DNA of 64,000 nucleotides from Pestalotiopsis fici W106-1 (lineage: Eukaryota > Ascomycota > Sordariomycetes > Amphisphaeriales > Sporocadaceae), in NCBI RefSeq assembly GCF_000516985.1, contig NW_006917101.1:1604834-1668833 (forward strand), given 5' to 3'. Position 1 is the stretch's first letter; every line of letters starts with the position of its first letter. Of this stretch, positions 12,092 to 25,663 are shown piece after piece. The translations under genes were made by a program, and so were the position numbers. The notes beneath the pieces are model-generated. The model ran no database searches. It was not told the DNA's origin and was given only the letters and a program-made list of their open reading frames with translations.

Positions 12092-15000
12092 TGTTGTTTA
12101 TGGATTTTGGTGGGGGAATGGCCCAAGTGCTGAAACGCCTGTCGCTATGCGGTATATGCAAGAAGGTTTGTCCGAGTATTGGGATATCTCAAAAATGAAA
12201 ATAAGAAATGAATAGATCGATCTATCTCGTGATCTATGAGCTATACTCTGAGTCGCTACGGATATGCATAAGAACAACAAGAAATCCAGCCCCTGACGTC
12301 CTAGTATGCTGAATATATATATATATATATATATATGCTAAGAAGGAGAGTCTCACAATATTGCTCAACTCCACGTATGATCGTGGGTGGATCGGGAGCA
12401 CGTATCTGCGCTACATTGGCACGAACAGCGGAGTTCACGTCCGGAGCCTTGCGTTCATGAATCCATACCTCCTTGGACCTGATATCTTAATTGATGACAG
12501 AGTTCCCCATAGAAAAGGGAGTTTTCTGGCGAATGTTTCCTTACTATCAGGACCTTGATGTCAAGGTGCAGATCGGTATTGTGGGGGCTCTGGACTGTGG
12601 ACTCCCGCTCAATGGTCTGGATCGATCGCATCGTGATTTGACGAGCATCGTCGCATCTAGGAACGTTCTTTTCCATGGCGTAGTAGTAGTTTGCTATCGT
12701 GCTTAGGCCGAGTCAAACGGTGTGGCCCAGACATACAATTTCAGTCAAAGCTCATATATCATATTGAGAATGGCATCAAGAATGGTAAAGCCTTTCCAGC
12801 AACGCTCTTGAGTCTTGACCATGTCTTGCATGCCAATGTTGATCGACGGCGCAGCATGCACCCGCTTGTGTCCTACCATGAGTCGTCCCTCGCATCAAAG
12901 CTGTGCGCATTGCATGCTGCCAACCACAATCAGAGCTCATATCTCTTCGTTGCTCGTCACTGATGTTCTCAGCAAAAAAAGTGGATGCCCAGAAGCGTGA
13001 AATAATGATCACATGACGTCATGCCGGTCGGTGGCTTTCGTCCGTCTTTCCACCAGCGCGGGAATGCTCTAGCAAATGACTTCATCCTAGCCCCCAGCTC
13101 CAGTCAGGACAAAAGTCTAGACTTTGGATAGGCAAAATAGAGTTGTTTCTGAAGGGGACACAAGTTGATTGGTGGTTGCGGTAATATGCCGCGCTCGAAA
13201 GCTGAATGGAGCTCGGCCCCATGAAACAACAAATCACAAGCTGCTTCACCAGCTGCCAGGTTTTGTGATTCCGCAGTATTCAGCCGCTGCACCAATGTCT
13301 ATCGTGCATTTCAGCTGCTTTGCACTATAAACACAGCTTGTGCTTGAGCTGTGCGATGCAATGGACCTTGAGCCAATTATTTGACGCCGAAAGTACCATG
13401 ATATATGTTTGGGGCGCCTGGAGGCTTGAGGGCTGTCATGTATAGTTGCGCCATGGTTGGCGGTGAGATACGAATGACGGAAACCGTGCCGGTCATATCA
13501 GTCTGTTTTTCCCTTTTTGTTCTGTGCAAGTGTCGGTAGGTGTCAAATGCAGGCGCGCATGCCCATATGTCGGGTGCCGGTGCCTGAAACAGGCAATGAG
13601 GGAAACAATGTCTCAACTCGTGAGGCTGATGCCGATTCCGAAAGGTCATTCAGTCATCCATCCGGCCAGCAAAACAAGCTGGGGAATTAATTGAATGGTT
13701 CCGCACAATCAGCTGTGCAAAAGCTGTGCTGCAACTCATGCTAAGAATAGAATTTGGAATTGGGGACGCGGCCGATTGGACCGAGTTTGAGTAGCCGCTC
13801 TAGTGATACCAAAGCGATCTTTGGTGATTGATATCCAGTCTACTTACCGTACTACCTACCATTCACCATAACTGTCATGCTGTCTGGTCTCTTTGTGGCA
13901 AAGGCTCTAAAGATGTTTTAGGCATCACCAACAGGACGATTTTTTCAAAGTCATCCCGGATGCTTGCAGGCAGCGTGCACACATGGAGCAAGCACGAAAT
14001 AGCAAGTGTTGGCACTGGATGCTGTCAAGCTGTGGCGGTGTTTTGACCCTTACGCTGGACTGAGCCACTCAGGATTGCCGGAAGAGCCGACCGAATAGCT
14101 GGGGGCCAACAATAACGCTAGGTCAATCCTTCGCTGCAGGATTCTACTAGGTAAGGTAGCTTAAATGGATCTCGCGCTAACAGAGCTGGCAAGCCCTGTG
14201 CTGCCGCATCCGCCCGACTGGGCAGATGTGGTTTTGCCCCTCCAAGGTGACGACGACTGTCAGCAATGCAGCCACTTGTTGCTTGCATAGCGGCCACGGA
14301 GTACGTAAGGCAATATAGCCTAGGTATCAAGAGCCGAACATGGTGTGCACAATTGAAGATGCCTTGTTTGTTCCAACAGATACACAAACCGGCCAGCAGC
14401 AGGCAGGTATTGTATCAATGATGCCAAGTGCAGCCATAGCGCCACGCTCCGGCATCCATGGGACTTTCAAAACCGGTTGCGGGGGCAGCTTTCAAGCACT
14501 AGCCCAAGGTACCCGTCTGGGGGAGCGAGGCCAAGAGGAGGCGAGGACGAGACCTCATTATTCCGTACGTTATGATGGGATCAAGCTGCACTGCTGTATG
14601 TACGGGCGTCCTCAGCTGGGCTGCAATTTGGGAATGGCTGTGCCCTGGCTCCTTCTAGCTTCTGCATACTGGATAACGTATGTTCAAGGTGGGCATTGAT
14701 TGGTGAGACTTGTTAATTGATCGTCAGAGGTCAATGGGAAGTCTTTTCAATGCCCTTTAAAAGAGTGTTTTGAGTGGTCGCAGACTGGGGGCGACTAGGG
14801 GGCCAAAGTGCGCTACACTGAACTTGTCTCGCGCTTGCGACAGCTCCGCCACAAAGCACTGAAAAGATCCGTTGTCATCGGCTTCTTCCCTGGCCAACGG
14901 GGGTCGAAAGTCACAAAGGCGCATCTCATCTCCTGTTTGTGTACCTTTCCTACTCTGTACTGTATTTGCCTTGCATCTCCACCTGTCAAGCCATTCAACT

Positions 15001-15426
15001 CCCGAGTCCCAACTAATAATTAATGGTTTTTCTTGGCAACTTTGTTTCTCTCCTTCTTTCCCAGCTGGTCTGCATACTATTTGAGCTTTTCAGTTTCGCA
15101 TATTGCTCAACCTTATGAGGAGTCTGAGCCATTCTCGCCAATATTAATTCCCTTGGGTGCCCTCTGCCCTTGCACCTTCTACATTCTTCAGACCACCGCA
15201 TCTTGGCATTGGACGGTGCCGTCGCGAGTTGATTAGGATCGCCGACCCATCTCAAGACTCTACAGTCGACGACCACTACCAACTCTCAACAACAAATATT
15301 CTCTGCATAGTACGATTTGCATCGCCAGTCTCATCCGTCGTCTCCATCACACGCACCCCTCTGTACAACGGGCCGTTTGCGCCATAATCCGAGAACTTTA
15401 TTTCTTTTTTCTTCCCGAGTGCCACC
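12092..15426. other. 3.3-kb intergenic region with a TA microsatellite
   Basis: No supported gene. It contains the TA repeat at 12313-12336. Short frames around 12360-12710 on both strands (for example a plus frame reading FWRMFPYYQDLDVK) could be a gene relic but show no domain I can name. The last few hundred bases are pyrimidine-rich and look like the 5' leader of the aspartic protease gene. Confidence 0.45.
12313..12336. repeat. AT dinucleotide microsatellite
   Basis: About twelve uninterrupted AT units in intergenic DNA. The length is likely to vary between isolates. Confidence 0.9.
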
Positions 15427-16990
15427 ATGAAGTCCGTCGCTACCGTGGCGACCGGCTCACTGCTGGCTGCTGTTGCGCAAGCACAGGTGGTCCAATGGGA
15501 CATTCAGAAGCGGGCCACCAAGCACAAGGATGGAATCCTGAGGCGTGACGCATCGACCATCACCGAAGTCATCACAAACGAAGAAGCTAGGGGAGGATAC
15601 TTTGCCTCCGTGTCAATTGGAACGCCGCGCCAGAACTTGACCTTGCAACTCGACACCGGCAGTAGCGATATCTGGGTCCCATCGAGTAGCGCATCTGTTT
15701 GTTCAACCTCTTCCTCTGGCAGTCGAGGCGGATCAAGTAGCAGCAGCGACGGCTGCACGTTCGGTTCCTGTAAGTCCAAATTCCCAGCAGCGCATCTTCA
15801 TTTCTCCCGTCATATTAACAAACTATTGCGCAGTCAATTCGGATGATTCGAGCACCTATACTGTTGTCGGCCAGGATGAATTCAGTATTTCCTACGTCGA
15901 TGGAAGTTCTTCCAAGGGCGACTACTTCACCGACGACTTTGAAATTGGTGGTACCAGTCTTAGCAACGTGACAATGGGTCTTGGTGAGGAAACTGATATT
16001 GCATACGGTCTGGTCGGAGTCGGTTATGCCATCAACGAAGCCATCGTCGGTACCGAGCAGTCCTATTCGGCCGCATACGATAACCTGCCTGTTCAGATGC
16101 AAAAGGAGGGTCTCATTGCCACCAACGCTTACAGTCTGTGGTTGAACGATCTTGATGCAAGCACTGGCAGCATTCTATTTGGTGGAATTGACACAGACAA
16201 GTACGAGGGTGACCTGAGCCGTATCGACGTCATCCCGGACTCCAGTTCTGGTCGTTACACCTCGTTTGAGGTGTACCTGACATCAGTCACTGCCAACTCT
16301 TCTTCCGGTAGCGACAGCCTGTCTTCGAGCGAATATCCCATTCCTGTTGTGCTGGACTCTGGCACCACTCTGAGCTACCTCCCCACCGACCTTGCTTCCC
16401 AAATGTGGGAGGAAGTCGGTGCTATCTACTCTAGCGATCTCCAGTCTGCCATTCTGCCGTGCTCCATGGCTAGCAGCTCTGGTCAGTTCCTCTTCCAGTT
16501 TGCAGGCAGCGAAGGCCCCCAAATCGCTGTCGGCATGGATGAACTTGTCCTCTCGCTCGTCACATCGGGCTCCAACCCCACCTTCTCCTCTGGTGAATAC
16601 CAAGGACAAGAAGCCTGCCAATTCGGTGTCCAGAACTTCAGCAGCGATCCGTTCCTTCTCGGCGACACCTTTTTGAGATCAGCCTATGTTGTCTACGATC
16701 TGGTGAACAACCAAATCGGAATCGCCAAGACTGACTTCAACGCCACCACTTCCAACGTTGTCGCATTTGCCAGCGAAGGTGCTGAGATTCCGAGCGCCAC
16801 CGCTGTTGCCAACCAAGTCACCAGCTCTGCCGGCAGTGGTTCAGTCACGACTCCCACGTATGGCGCAAGTGCTGGCTTCGGAACAAAGAGTGCCGCTTCA
16901 TCAGTCCCTGCTTTTGATTGGGCCAAGGTCGGTGTCATGGGCGCAGCCACTCTGTTCATGTTTGTGGGCAGTGGCTTCTTCCTTCTATAG
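15427..16990 (+). CDS. Yapsin-like GPI-anchored aspartic protease
   Basis: Two exons, 15427-15769 and 15834-16990, giving 499 aa. There is a signal peptide (about residues 1-19) and a propeptide with KR and RR sites near residues 28-40. The first catalytic Asp is in LDTGSSDIW (DTGS at 76-79) and the second in VLDSGTTLSYLP, so the pepsin-family active site is complete. A Ser-rich insert with cysteines follows the first catalytic motif. The C-terminus is Ser/Thr-rich and ends in a hydrophobic stretch (GAATLFMFVGSGFFLL) without a basic tail, which is typical of GPI attachment. The family processes or sheds cell-wall and secreted proteins. Yapsin-like enzymes cut at basic residues, which could matter for the nearby peptide cluster, but such a link is speculation. 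Confidence 0.92.
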
Positions 16991-17581
16991 TAGTTGCAAC
17001 TTGCATTATTTCATTAGCATCTGGAGTTGGGTCGGCTCAGCTATTTGTATTTCGCTAAATATTGTGTTCACTCTTGCCCCTACTTTCAGGTAGTGGCCTA
17101 CATGGAAAGAGCTTGGCTTTGCTCGTGGATTGTTTTACGAGCTTCTTGATACCCGAAATAAGTCACTCTTCTTGAGGCATCAAGCAAATAGGAAATGACA
17201 CTACATATCGAAACAATCGGAGCCGATACATTGTAACGCAGCTTATTCCGTTGGTGTTTACTATTTTGTGTGAATGCGTATGAGCTGCGACGTCGTAGAG
17301 CAGAGATAAGATATGATCTTGCCAAGACGGCAAATGATGTGATACTAGAGCCGCATCCTAGGACCCATGTATTACCCCGGATTGATCTGCGGCCCAGCAA
17401 GAGCATCGAGATTGACGAAAATGGAACACACAAGATTTCGTTCTAGTGTTGCTGACAACACATGACCTGATTGGCCGTCAAGGCTGTCGAGCTCTCAATA
17501 GGCGTCTGCCTCGGAGGGAACGATTTGCCAGACTACTCGGCAGACATGTAAAAAAGAGACTTTCGATCTTTTCGTCGGAAA
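16991..17581. other. Spacer between protease gene and halogenase relic
   Basis: No supported gene. It includes the protease 3' UTR and, near 17480-17581, sequence that may be the unrecognisable N-terminus of the halogenase relic. Confidence 0.4.
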
Positions 17582-18950
<1,369 letters not shown>

Positions 18951-20448
18951 GAAACTTGATGCACACCACTTCTACTCGCCGTCGTTCTTGGATAGAAAGG
19001 TTCCTAGTGTCAGAGACAGGAGCAGCCGCCAGCAGTATTGGCAGACGGTAGAATAGAACTTGACTCTCAGAGCCACCTGGTGGTGAGTAGTAGCATGGTA
19101 ACAACACAACGTCGGTATTGTCTCATCATATGAGTGTTTTACAAACATTGCGTGATGCGAGCGAGCTCCCCGGAGCTCCGCGGCCCACTTGTATACCCTC
19201 CTACTATATCACCCCGCTTGTCGATCGTCCTAGTAGCACTGCCTAACGGTAAGAATAAGACCTTGCACGGGTTTTGTGGTCAAAGACGGAGCACCATCCG
19301 CGATGGTTTCAAATCGACTAATGTATGATTGGAGACGGTCCGTACCGATATGTGTAGCCGCATTTTATTTTACGAGATCTTGACCTAATAGACCGCGTAA
19401 TAGATTGTAGACAATTGATTCCCGCAGTCACGCCAAGATCTTGGAAAGGCTCAGAAGCGACTAGCTGGGCTGCACATTCGACTGGGGGAGGCTTGCACCC
19501 AACCAGGTTTATAGATAAGACATGCATATTGCACAATTACAATCACATCTCGGCGCTCGCGTCGGAATCCTTTTTCACATGTAGTCCAACCTCTATCGTT
19601 AGAGGACACATTTTCTGCCATGGCGATATTTCTACATAGGTAGTTCATGAAGATTCGAGTTGGGACGGGGACGCCGGGCGGGCGACTCATGTCGAGCTCA
19701 TACCCGCGGAGAATACATTTGGCTCGACCGGTTGACTTGCAGCACACTAACTAACATGGAGTTTTAGAATCATATGAGAACATGTAAATGGCAGCACACA
19801 CATCCGAATTCGGGCACATCTCAAGTCTTCCTCCAGTCCCTAATCTTGGCAGCTCTAACCGGGACGCCTAATCTAGCCAGTTCCGTCCAGAGAGTCAGGA
19901 ACTGCATCCAGCTCCCGCTTCTCGGTGAGCACACAAGCGGCATTCGACACCGCCAAAACCATTAACCGCCGTGGAAGCCAAGCAAAACCAAGGCTTGGGA
20001 CATGACAAGACACAGAGTATATACTTTTTTTGGTCCAAAGATGTGAGCTACTAGGTGGATAGTGCGGTCGGGGAGCCGGCACCGGCCGACGCTACTGATG
20101 CAGCCATCGCAAGGATAGGATAGCAGGCGTCGGTGGTCACAAGCGATCGTTCACCGGGTACAGTCTTGGTCTGCGGGGTGTTTTTTGCAAACCCTGGCTG
20201 AAAAATCGCTCGCGGATTGCCCATTTCGAATACCCCGATCGCACCCTGCTGAACTCTAATTTTCCATTTTACCTTTTTTGCCCTGATCGTATTGTGGTAT
20301 TTCATATTATTGGTGTTATCCTATATACTGGCATACCCAAAATCATGGAATTTTCGTGCCCTTTCTAACATTTTCCGGATCAAAACCAAACATCGGTATT
20401 CATGGATGACGAGTTGTTAGTCGTGCTACACTTGGGACGACCTGAGCC
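18951..20448. other. Intergenic region left of the peptide cluster
   Basis: No supported gene. Open frames are short and without motifs. It probably contains the promoter of the MFS gene starting at 20449. Confidence 0.45.
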
Positions 20449-22459
20449 ATGGAAGCGGAAAAGAAAGAGGGGTTGGCCCGGCTGGGCATTATCCAGGTCC
20501 TGGTATCTGGCGGCGACGACGACGACAACAACGACAATGCCGCCGATAATAATGAAAAAGGAGACGAACATTTGACCAAGGCGGTAGATTTGACCAAATT
20601 ACCCTTTACACGCGCTCTGCTGATGGCGACGCTGTACGTGGCATTATACTTGCCCACGCTCAACCAAACCGTCGTCTCCAATGCGCTGCCAAAGATTTTG
20701 TCGGATATCAACAAGTTTGGCTCCGATATTGGCTACACGTGGGTCGGCTCGGCGTATGCGCTGGCCCAGGCCATGGCGCTGCCGCTGTTTGGGCAACTGG
20801 GTCGCACGCCCAGTCGCAAATGGGCTCTCCTCGTGGCCATGGTTGTCTTTATGATTGGAAGCATCCTCTGCGGCACGGCCGTCAACATTGAGATGTTGCT
20901 CGCCGCCCGGACCGTGCAAGGCCTCGGGGCCGGAGGCATCAGCGGGGTCTTGTTTGTCCTGCTCGGAGACATGATTCGCGTTAGGTGATTAGATGCATGA
21001 ATCTTGGCGGTTGAAGGGCACTGTCGCTAACTTGGCCAACAGGGGCGCTGGAAAGTATAATGAACTTTACGGAGCTGTCTGCGCAGTTGTCACTGCGATA
21101 GGTATGTAAAAATGCATGCTGGTGCCATACCATGGGTATTCTTGCTAAAGCTCTCAACCTTAGGTCCTCTCATTGGAGGTACGCTTGCTGATAGAGCGAG
21201 CTGGCGTTGGGTAAGTCTAATCATATTTATGGTGGCAAAATCTTGACTAACCAATATCCAGTGCTTCTTTTTAAATCTGCCAGTCTGTGTAGTTTGCACA
21301 GCGGTAATATGGCTCCTGCTGCCAAACACTGACACAACGGCCACCGTTAGCCGTGCTGTAAGACTGTTTGACTTGTGGGGAGTCACCGCGATTGGTATCG
21401 GCAAAGTCTTGATCACGCTGGCCATTCAGTGGGCCATCTCCAACAGCTCTTGGCAGTCGCCTCAGGTGCTGACGACGCTGCTCGCCGGCGCTGCCGCCGT
21501 GATTGCCTTCTTTCCCGCGGAAGCGACAGCAGAATCTCCAGTCGTGCCGCTGCGCTTCTTCAAGCATCGGACCCGCGTCGGCGCCTACATTGCCGTCTTC
21601 TTTCACTCTGTTTCGTTCTCCGGACTAAACTACTGGCTGCCAATGTACTTTCAGGCCGTACGCCAGCAGAAGTCATCCGAGAGCGGTCTCAGTATGCTAC
21701 CATGGACGCTATCTTTTGCAATCATGAGCGCCGCCACTGGCATCGTGGTCGTGAAGAGTAGAAGGTGAGCTCGTGCTCTTGCTACATGAGTGGCACCCGA
21801 AAGTTACTCGGATCGGGCTAACTCGTTATAGATATCAAGTCTTTATCTGGTCTGGGTTTCTCATCGCGACCATCGCGTTTGCGTGTCTCACGCTGCTCTT
21901 TCCAGTATGTTTGATACATGAAACGTGGCACAACTAGGACTAACTTGAGCAACAGACTACGTCAACAGCCGTAACATCGGTGATGCTTGTTATCGGCGGA
22001 CTTGGTGTCGGGCCAAACTTCAACGCACCTTTATTCCCGATCCATGCATCCTTTGATACGAGCGACAGCGACTACGTATCCATCTTGTCCCACTCGACGT
22101 CGGCATATGCCTTTATGAGGTCGCTGGGATCCAGTATTGGTATTACAGCCAGTGGCCTGGTCTTTTTTGAGGACTTGTCAAAGCACCAACTGCCTAGCCT
22201 GTCCGTCTTCAACTTGACGCAGGCCATCGAGTACTCGGACCTGCTCACCGAGATGGAGGAGCAGGCCAATGTCGAGGTTCTGCAGACGGCCATGCAGCAC
22301 GTCTTTATCCAGGTTTGCATCACCATGTGTTGCGGTCTCTTGCTCAGTCTCCTCATCCGGCGGCATCAGTTCAATAATGACGAGCAGGAAGAAGATGAGG
22401 ATGAGGTAATACCGCGGGGCGTTCCGCGCGTGGATTCATTTGGCACGGAAGACGGCTGA
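20449..22459 (+). CDS. MFS transporter, DHA2/TRI12-like exporter
   Basis: Six-exon model: 20449-20984, 21043-21101, 21164-21210, 21262-21764, 21832-21904, 21956-22459; 573 aa in frame throughout. An acidic N-terminus precedes the first helix (ALLMATLYVALYLPTLNQT). Motif A appears as FGQLGRTPSRKWALL, motif B as AARTVQGLGAGGISG, and motif C as AIGPLIGGTLADRASWRW. The C-terminal tail is acidic. This is the layout of 14-TM drug/toxin exporters commonly found in fungal metabolite clusters. As the leftmost intact gene before the oxidoreductases of the peptide cluster, it is a good candidate for the product exporter; this is inferred from position only. Confidence 0.9.
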
Positions 22460-23270
22460 ATAATCATTATAACCTTACGTAGCGTTTAAACGAAATGACA
22501 AGAACAACTCAAAAAAAAAAAAAACATTATGATTTACTAAATACTGCTTCTCATTTCTGTCTCTGGCATAACTTTATCAGTCCACTTTATTATCACTTTG
22601 ACCCTTCTTTGCTGACAACTGGCTCCGTAGCGATGCTACGATGGATAGCTGGCGGAAGCGTGTCATTCACGACTATGTTTCCGACGCGCGCAGAGCAATC
22701 ATTTAGGCTACCAACGACAGCTGGTCGTTATTTGACGTTGTAGAGATCACTGGCAACGATAACTATGACGAACACGTTCCTGGAGAGCTCCTTTTCCCTC
22801 GATTCTACAACGAGTAATGACAGCTCGGGCGTATTTCACCCGCAACCTTCAATTCTATATTACGCTCAATGCAAGACACCGGAGTAAAGTACAAGACAAA
22901 ATTCGATACTCCCAGAACAAATATATCGTCAGATGGCTACTAGATCTCCAGCTCGGAGATGCCGCCCTGGATGCCAAGTTTCTGGGCACAGTCATAGAAA
23001 GCTCTTGGAAGACTTCTTGATGTTTCACGTCAAGAGTGCGCAATAAAGTTAGCATCCTGCGATTCGCAAACACATTCGACAACATAAACCATACCATAAG
23101 ACGGACTGAGGCTATTAGACTAGATTGGTTCAATAAATAGGTCACATTGGTTGGGACGCACGTATCCCTCACGCTTTGCCTTGATTTTGACGCAGTGAAC
23201 CCATCTCGGCCGTTATTGAAATCCTCCTGCTTTATGGTAAAGCAGGGAAGAAATCTGCTGGCTCCGAGAT
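22460..23270. other. Convergent spacer, no supported gene
   Basis: The 3' regions of the MFS gene and the GMC gene meet here. There is a short poly-A run near 22510. No gene is seen. Confidence 0.45.
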
Positions 23271-24908
23271 CTACATCTCTTGAGATATATCGCTAGCCAG
23301 ATGTTCTGCCATGGCATACAGTGTAGCCTGTGGGTGGCCACCTAGAGGGATAGGCACGACACTTGCATCGGCAACCCTCAAGCCTTTCACACCAAGTACT
23401 CTCCCGCTCACATCTACCACCTTCCCCATAGCAGCAGTTCCGCCAGAATGAAAGTGTTGCATTCCAGTGCGTCGGATCCGATCTTCAATAACTTCGTCGC
23501 TGGCATCAGCTGTCAGTGATTCCAAACCTTCGAGACCTGGCGCTGATGGCGGGGTTTCGCTGTCGACTATGGAGCTCATCCGAGTTGTGAGCATGACCTT
23601 TAGAGTCTGGCGAACGGCATGGACCAGTGTATCATGGTCTAGAGGTGTAGAAAAGAAGTTTGGCTGGATGACTGGGGAATCAGTCGCATCAGTGGACCGA
23701 ATCGAGACATGGCCGCGCGAGTTTGGAAGCAGCAACATTGTGGAAGTCGCTAGGTGAGTGCCATCGACTGGAATGCCTGGTATGCCTGGAGGGACGTAGA
23801 GAGTGATTACCTCATACAGGTTGCGTGCCTTCGTTGCCTCCTCACTTGTATATCTGGCAAGGACTTCGGCTGGAAGAGGCTGGCTGACAACCCAATCCCA
23901 AGGTAGACCTTGAAATAGAGCGGGATTGTGCTGCCACGACGGACTCCCAAGGGCGTAGCCAGCGGAAGGGTCCTTTAGACGGAATGCTAAGTAGGTTGCA
24001 AAATGATCGTGAAGATTCTGGCCAACATGGGGAGACTCATATATGACAGGTATTCCATGTTGTTTAAGAGTGTCCAACGGGCCGACACCAGAACGTATTA
24101 GAATTGTAGGGGTGCGATAGGCTCCAGCACAGAGAATGACTTCCTTCCGGGCAGATATCTTGCGACCGTCAGCCAACTGGATTCCAGTAGCAGTGTTTCC
24201 AGTACCATCCTGGTCAGCAAATGTGACCTTGTCCACCAGGCAATCCGTGATGACTTGGACCTGCGCCAATGAGTAGGCCATTTGAGATGGCTGTCGCATG
24301 CCTTCTCGAGAGTTTTCGTAAAATTCAGTCAAACCTCCAATTGAACCATTGCCTTTAGCTGGCGATACTCCGAGTTCGAGCCAGGCCTCTCTGACCTCTT
24401 CACGGAGTGGATATTTGCGCTCTCCGGATGCGGCAGCTGAGATAGAAGTGATATGCATAGGTCCTGAGACCCCAAGCTCACCACTGCGAGAATCATTATG
24501 GGCATCTTGAAGGCATTCTACCTTATGGAACCATGGCTTGAATCCCTCGTAGCCCCATCGCTTATCTCCAACGAGTTTTGCCCATTCGTCATAGTCGGCA
24601 GCATCTGCCCGCAGCCAGCCGCCGTAGTTCAGGATGCTGCCTCCACCTAGAGCCCTGCCGGAGCTCAGGGTATGGATACGGTTGGCTGTGGCCGGAACAG
24701 GTTCGCTGGCATCGGCATAGTCGAATTTCCCACCTGCGAGGGAAAGGCCGCTTAGGAAGCCGGCGGCAGCGGGTTCGCTTGATGGATCCGACCCGGCCTC
24801 TATCAGAATGACTTTTGGCTTGACAGGGCTCTGTGCGAGCCGTGAAGCTACAACGCACCCGGTCACACCGGCTCCAACAACAATATAATCAGCAATGAGG
24901 TCGGACAT
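23271..24908 (-). CDS. GMC-family FAD oxidoreductase
   Basis: Intron-less ORF of 545 aa. The N-terminal dinucleotide fold is IVVGAGVTGCVVASRLAQ, followed by VILIEAGSD (the acidic residue that binds the FAD ribose). The GMC signature region reads SGRALGGGSILNYGG. The catalytic pair is at the C-terminus: FHSGGTAAMG holds the first active-site His and GGHPQATLYAMAEHLA the second. Length is normal for the family. There is no signal peptide, so it is probably intracellular. Members oxidise alcohols or related groups with oxygen as acceptor. Within the cluster it could oxidise an alcohol of the peptide product. It is divergent from the methyltransferase at 25664, so the two may share control sequences. 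Confidence 0.95.
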   Translation of the reverse strand: MSDLIADYIVVGAGVTGCVVASRLAQSPVKPKVILIEAGSDPSSEPAAAGFLSGLSLAGGKFDYADASEPVPATANRIHTLSSGRALGGGSILNYGGWLRADAADYDEWAKLVGDKRWGYEGFKPWFHKVECLQDAHNDSRSGELGVSGPMHITSISAAASGERKYPLREEVREAWLELGVSPAKGNGSIGGLTEFYENSREGMRQPSQMAYSLAQVQVITDCLVDKVTFADQDGTGNTATGIQLADGRKISARKEVILCAGAYRTPTILIRSGVGPLDTLKQHGIPVIYESPHVGQNLHDHFATYLAFRLKDPSAGYALGSPSWQHNPALFQGLPWDWVVSQPLPAEVLARYTSEEATKARNLYEVITLYVPPGIPGIPVDGTHLATSTMLLLPNSRGHVSIRSTDATDSPVIQPNFFSTPLDHDTLVHAVRQTLKVMLTTRMSSIVDSETPPSAPGLEGLESLTADASDEVIEDRIRRTGMQHFHSGGTAAMGKVVDVSGRVLGVKGLRVADASVVPIPLGGHPQATLYAMAEHLASDISQEM

Positions 24909-25663
24909 TGATCAAGATAGATGCTCTCGAGCAGTTTTACACAGATTCAGGAAATGACTTCAATGGGAAAAAAAAAGGGGGGGGGGAGGGATGGAGAACC
25001 GTATTTGGGGTCTCGATTCTCAAGACAAAGTCCAGAAGAAACATCCAGGTCAGGAACCAGATGCAGATACCTAGGTAGACAGGAGCGTGCATTGGTGGTA
25101 CCAATCAGCAGCCAACCGTCGCAGCCCGGGGAGGGTTTGTCTCACCGTGAGACAGTCACTGTGAATAAATATTGGTTCATTGTCCAATGTAACTTGGGAT
25201 ACTTTCATGATTGTTACCACAAGAAAGCCGAAAGCTCCTGTATGAGGTAGGGCTGTACTTCCCCACCACCTACAGGTCCGAAGATCGTACCCAGTTCTGT
25301 TGCCCATCAAGCTGGCTCAGCAGTAAGGGGGTACGAGCTACTCCACTACAACTTGACCGGGGGGCGCTGTAGGTGTCTGCCAATGCGCTGTGCTGCCCGC
25401 GAATCGAGTGACCTACAGGGATGTCCTTAGTGACCTTCAGCGACTATCTGAGTACTTGTTCGCTACCTCATGGATACGTGTCGCTGGAATACACGAGTAC
25501 ATGGCAAATGCGTAGACTTTGGAAGGGGCCGGCCGTCTTGAACGGCGTAGTGATCTGTTCCCCCTTCTTATATACCTACCTTATACTTATGCAAGTCTGT
25601 ATTGTTTGTGCTTGTCCGACAGTCCATCTCACCAATCCTTTATACCTAGTTTTACAAATTCAA
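24909..25663. promoter_or_regulatory. Divergent promoter, GMC gene and methyltransferase gene
   Basis: A 755-bp spacer between two start codons facing away from each other. It holds a G-run near 24980 and a TTATACTTATGCAAG stretch near 25582 that could act as a TATA region for the methyltransferase. The methyltransferase frame stays open upstream to 25421, but that part has no domain and reads like leader. Confidence 0.45.

Noticed and set aside
12361..12706. Overlapping plus and minus frames that might be a gene relic
   Set aside because: No domain could be named in any frame and no splice model was convincing.
25421..25663. Upstream extension of the methyltransferase frame
   Set aside because: Open by chance; no conserved sequence before the ATG at 25664, and it would put an unrelated hydrophobic stretch before the catalytic domain.
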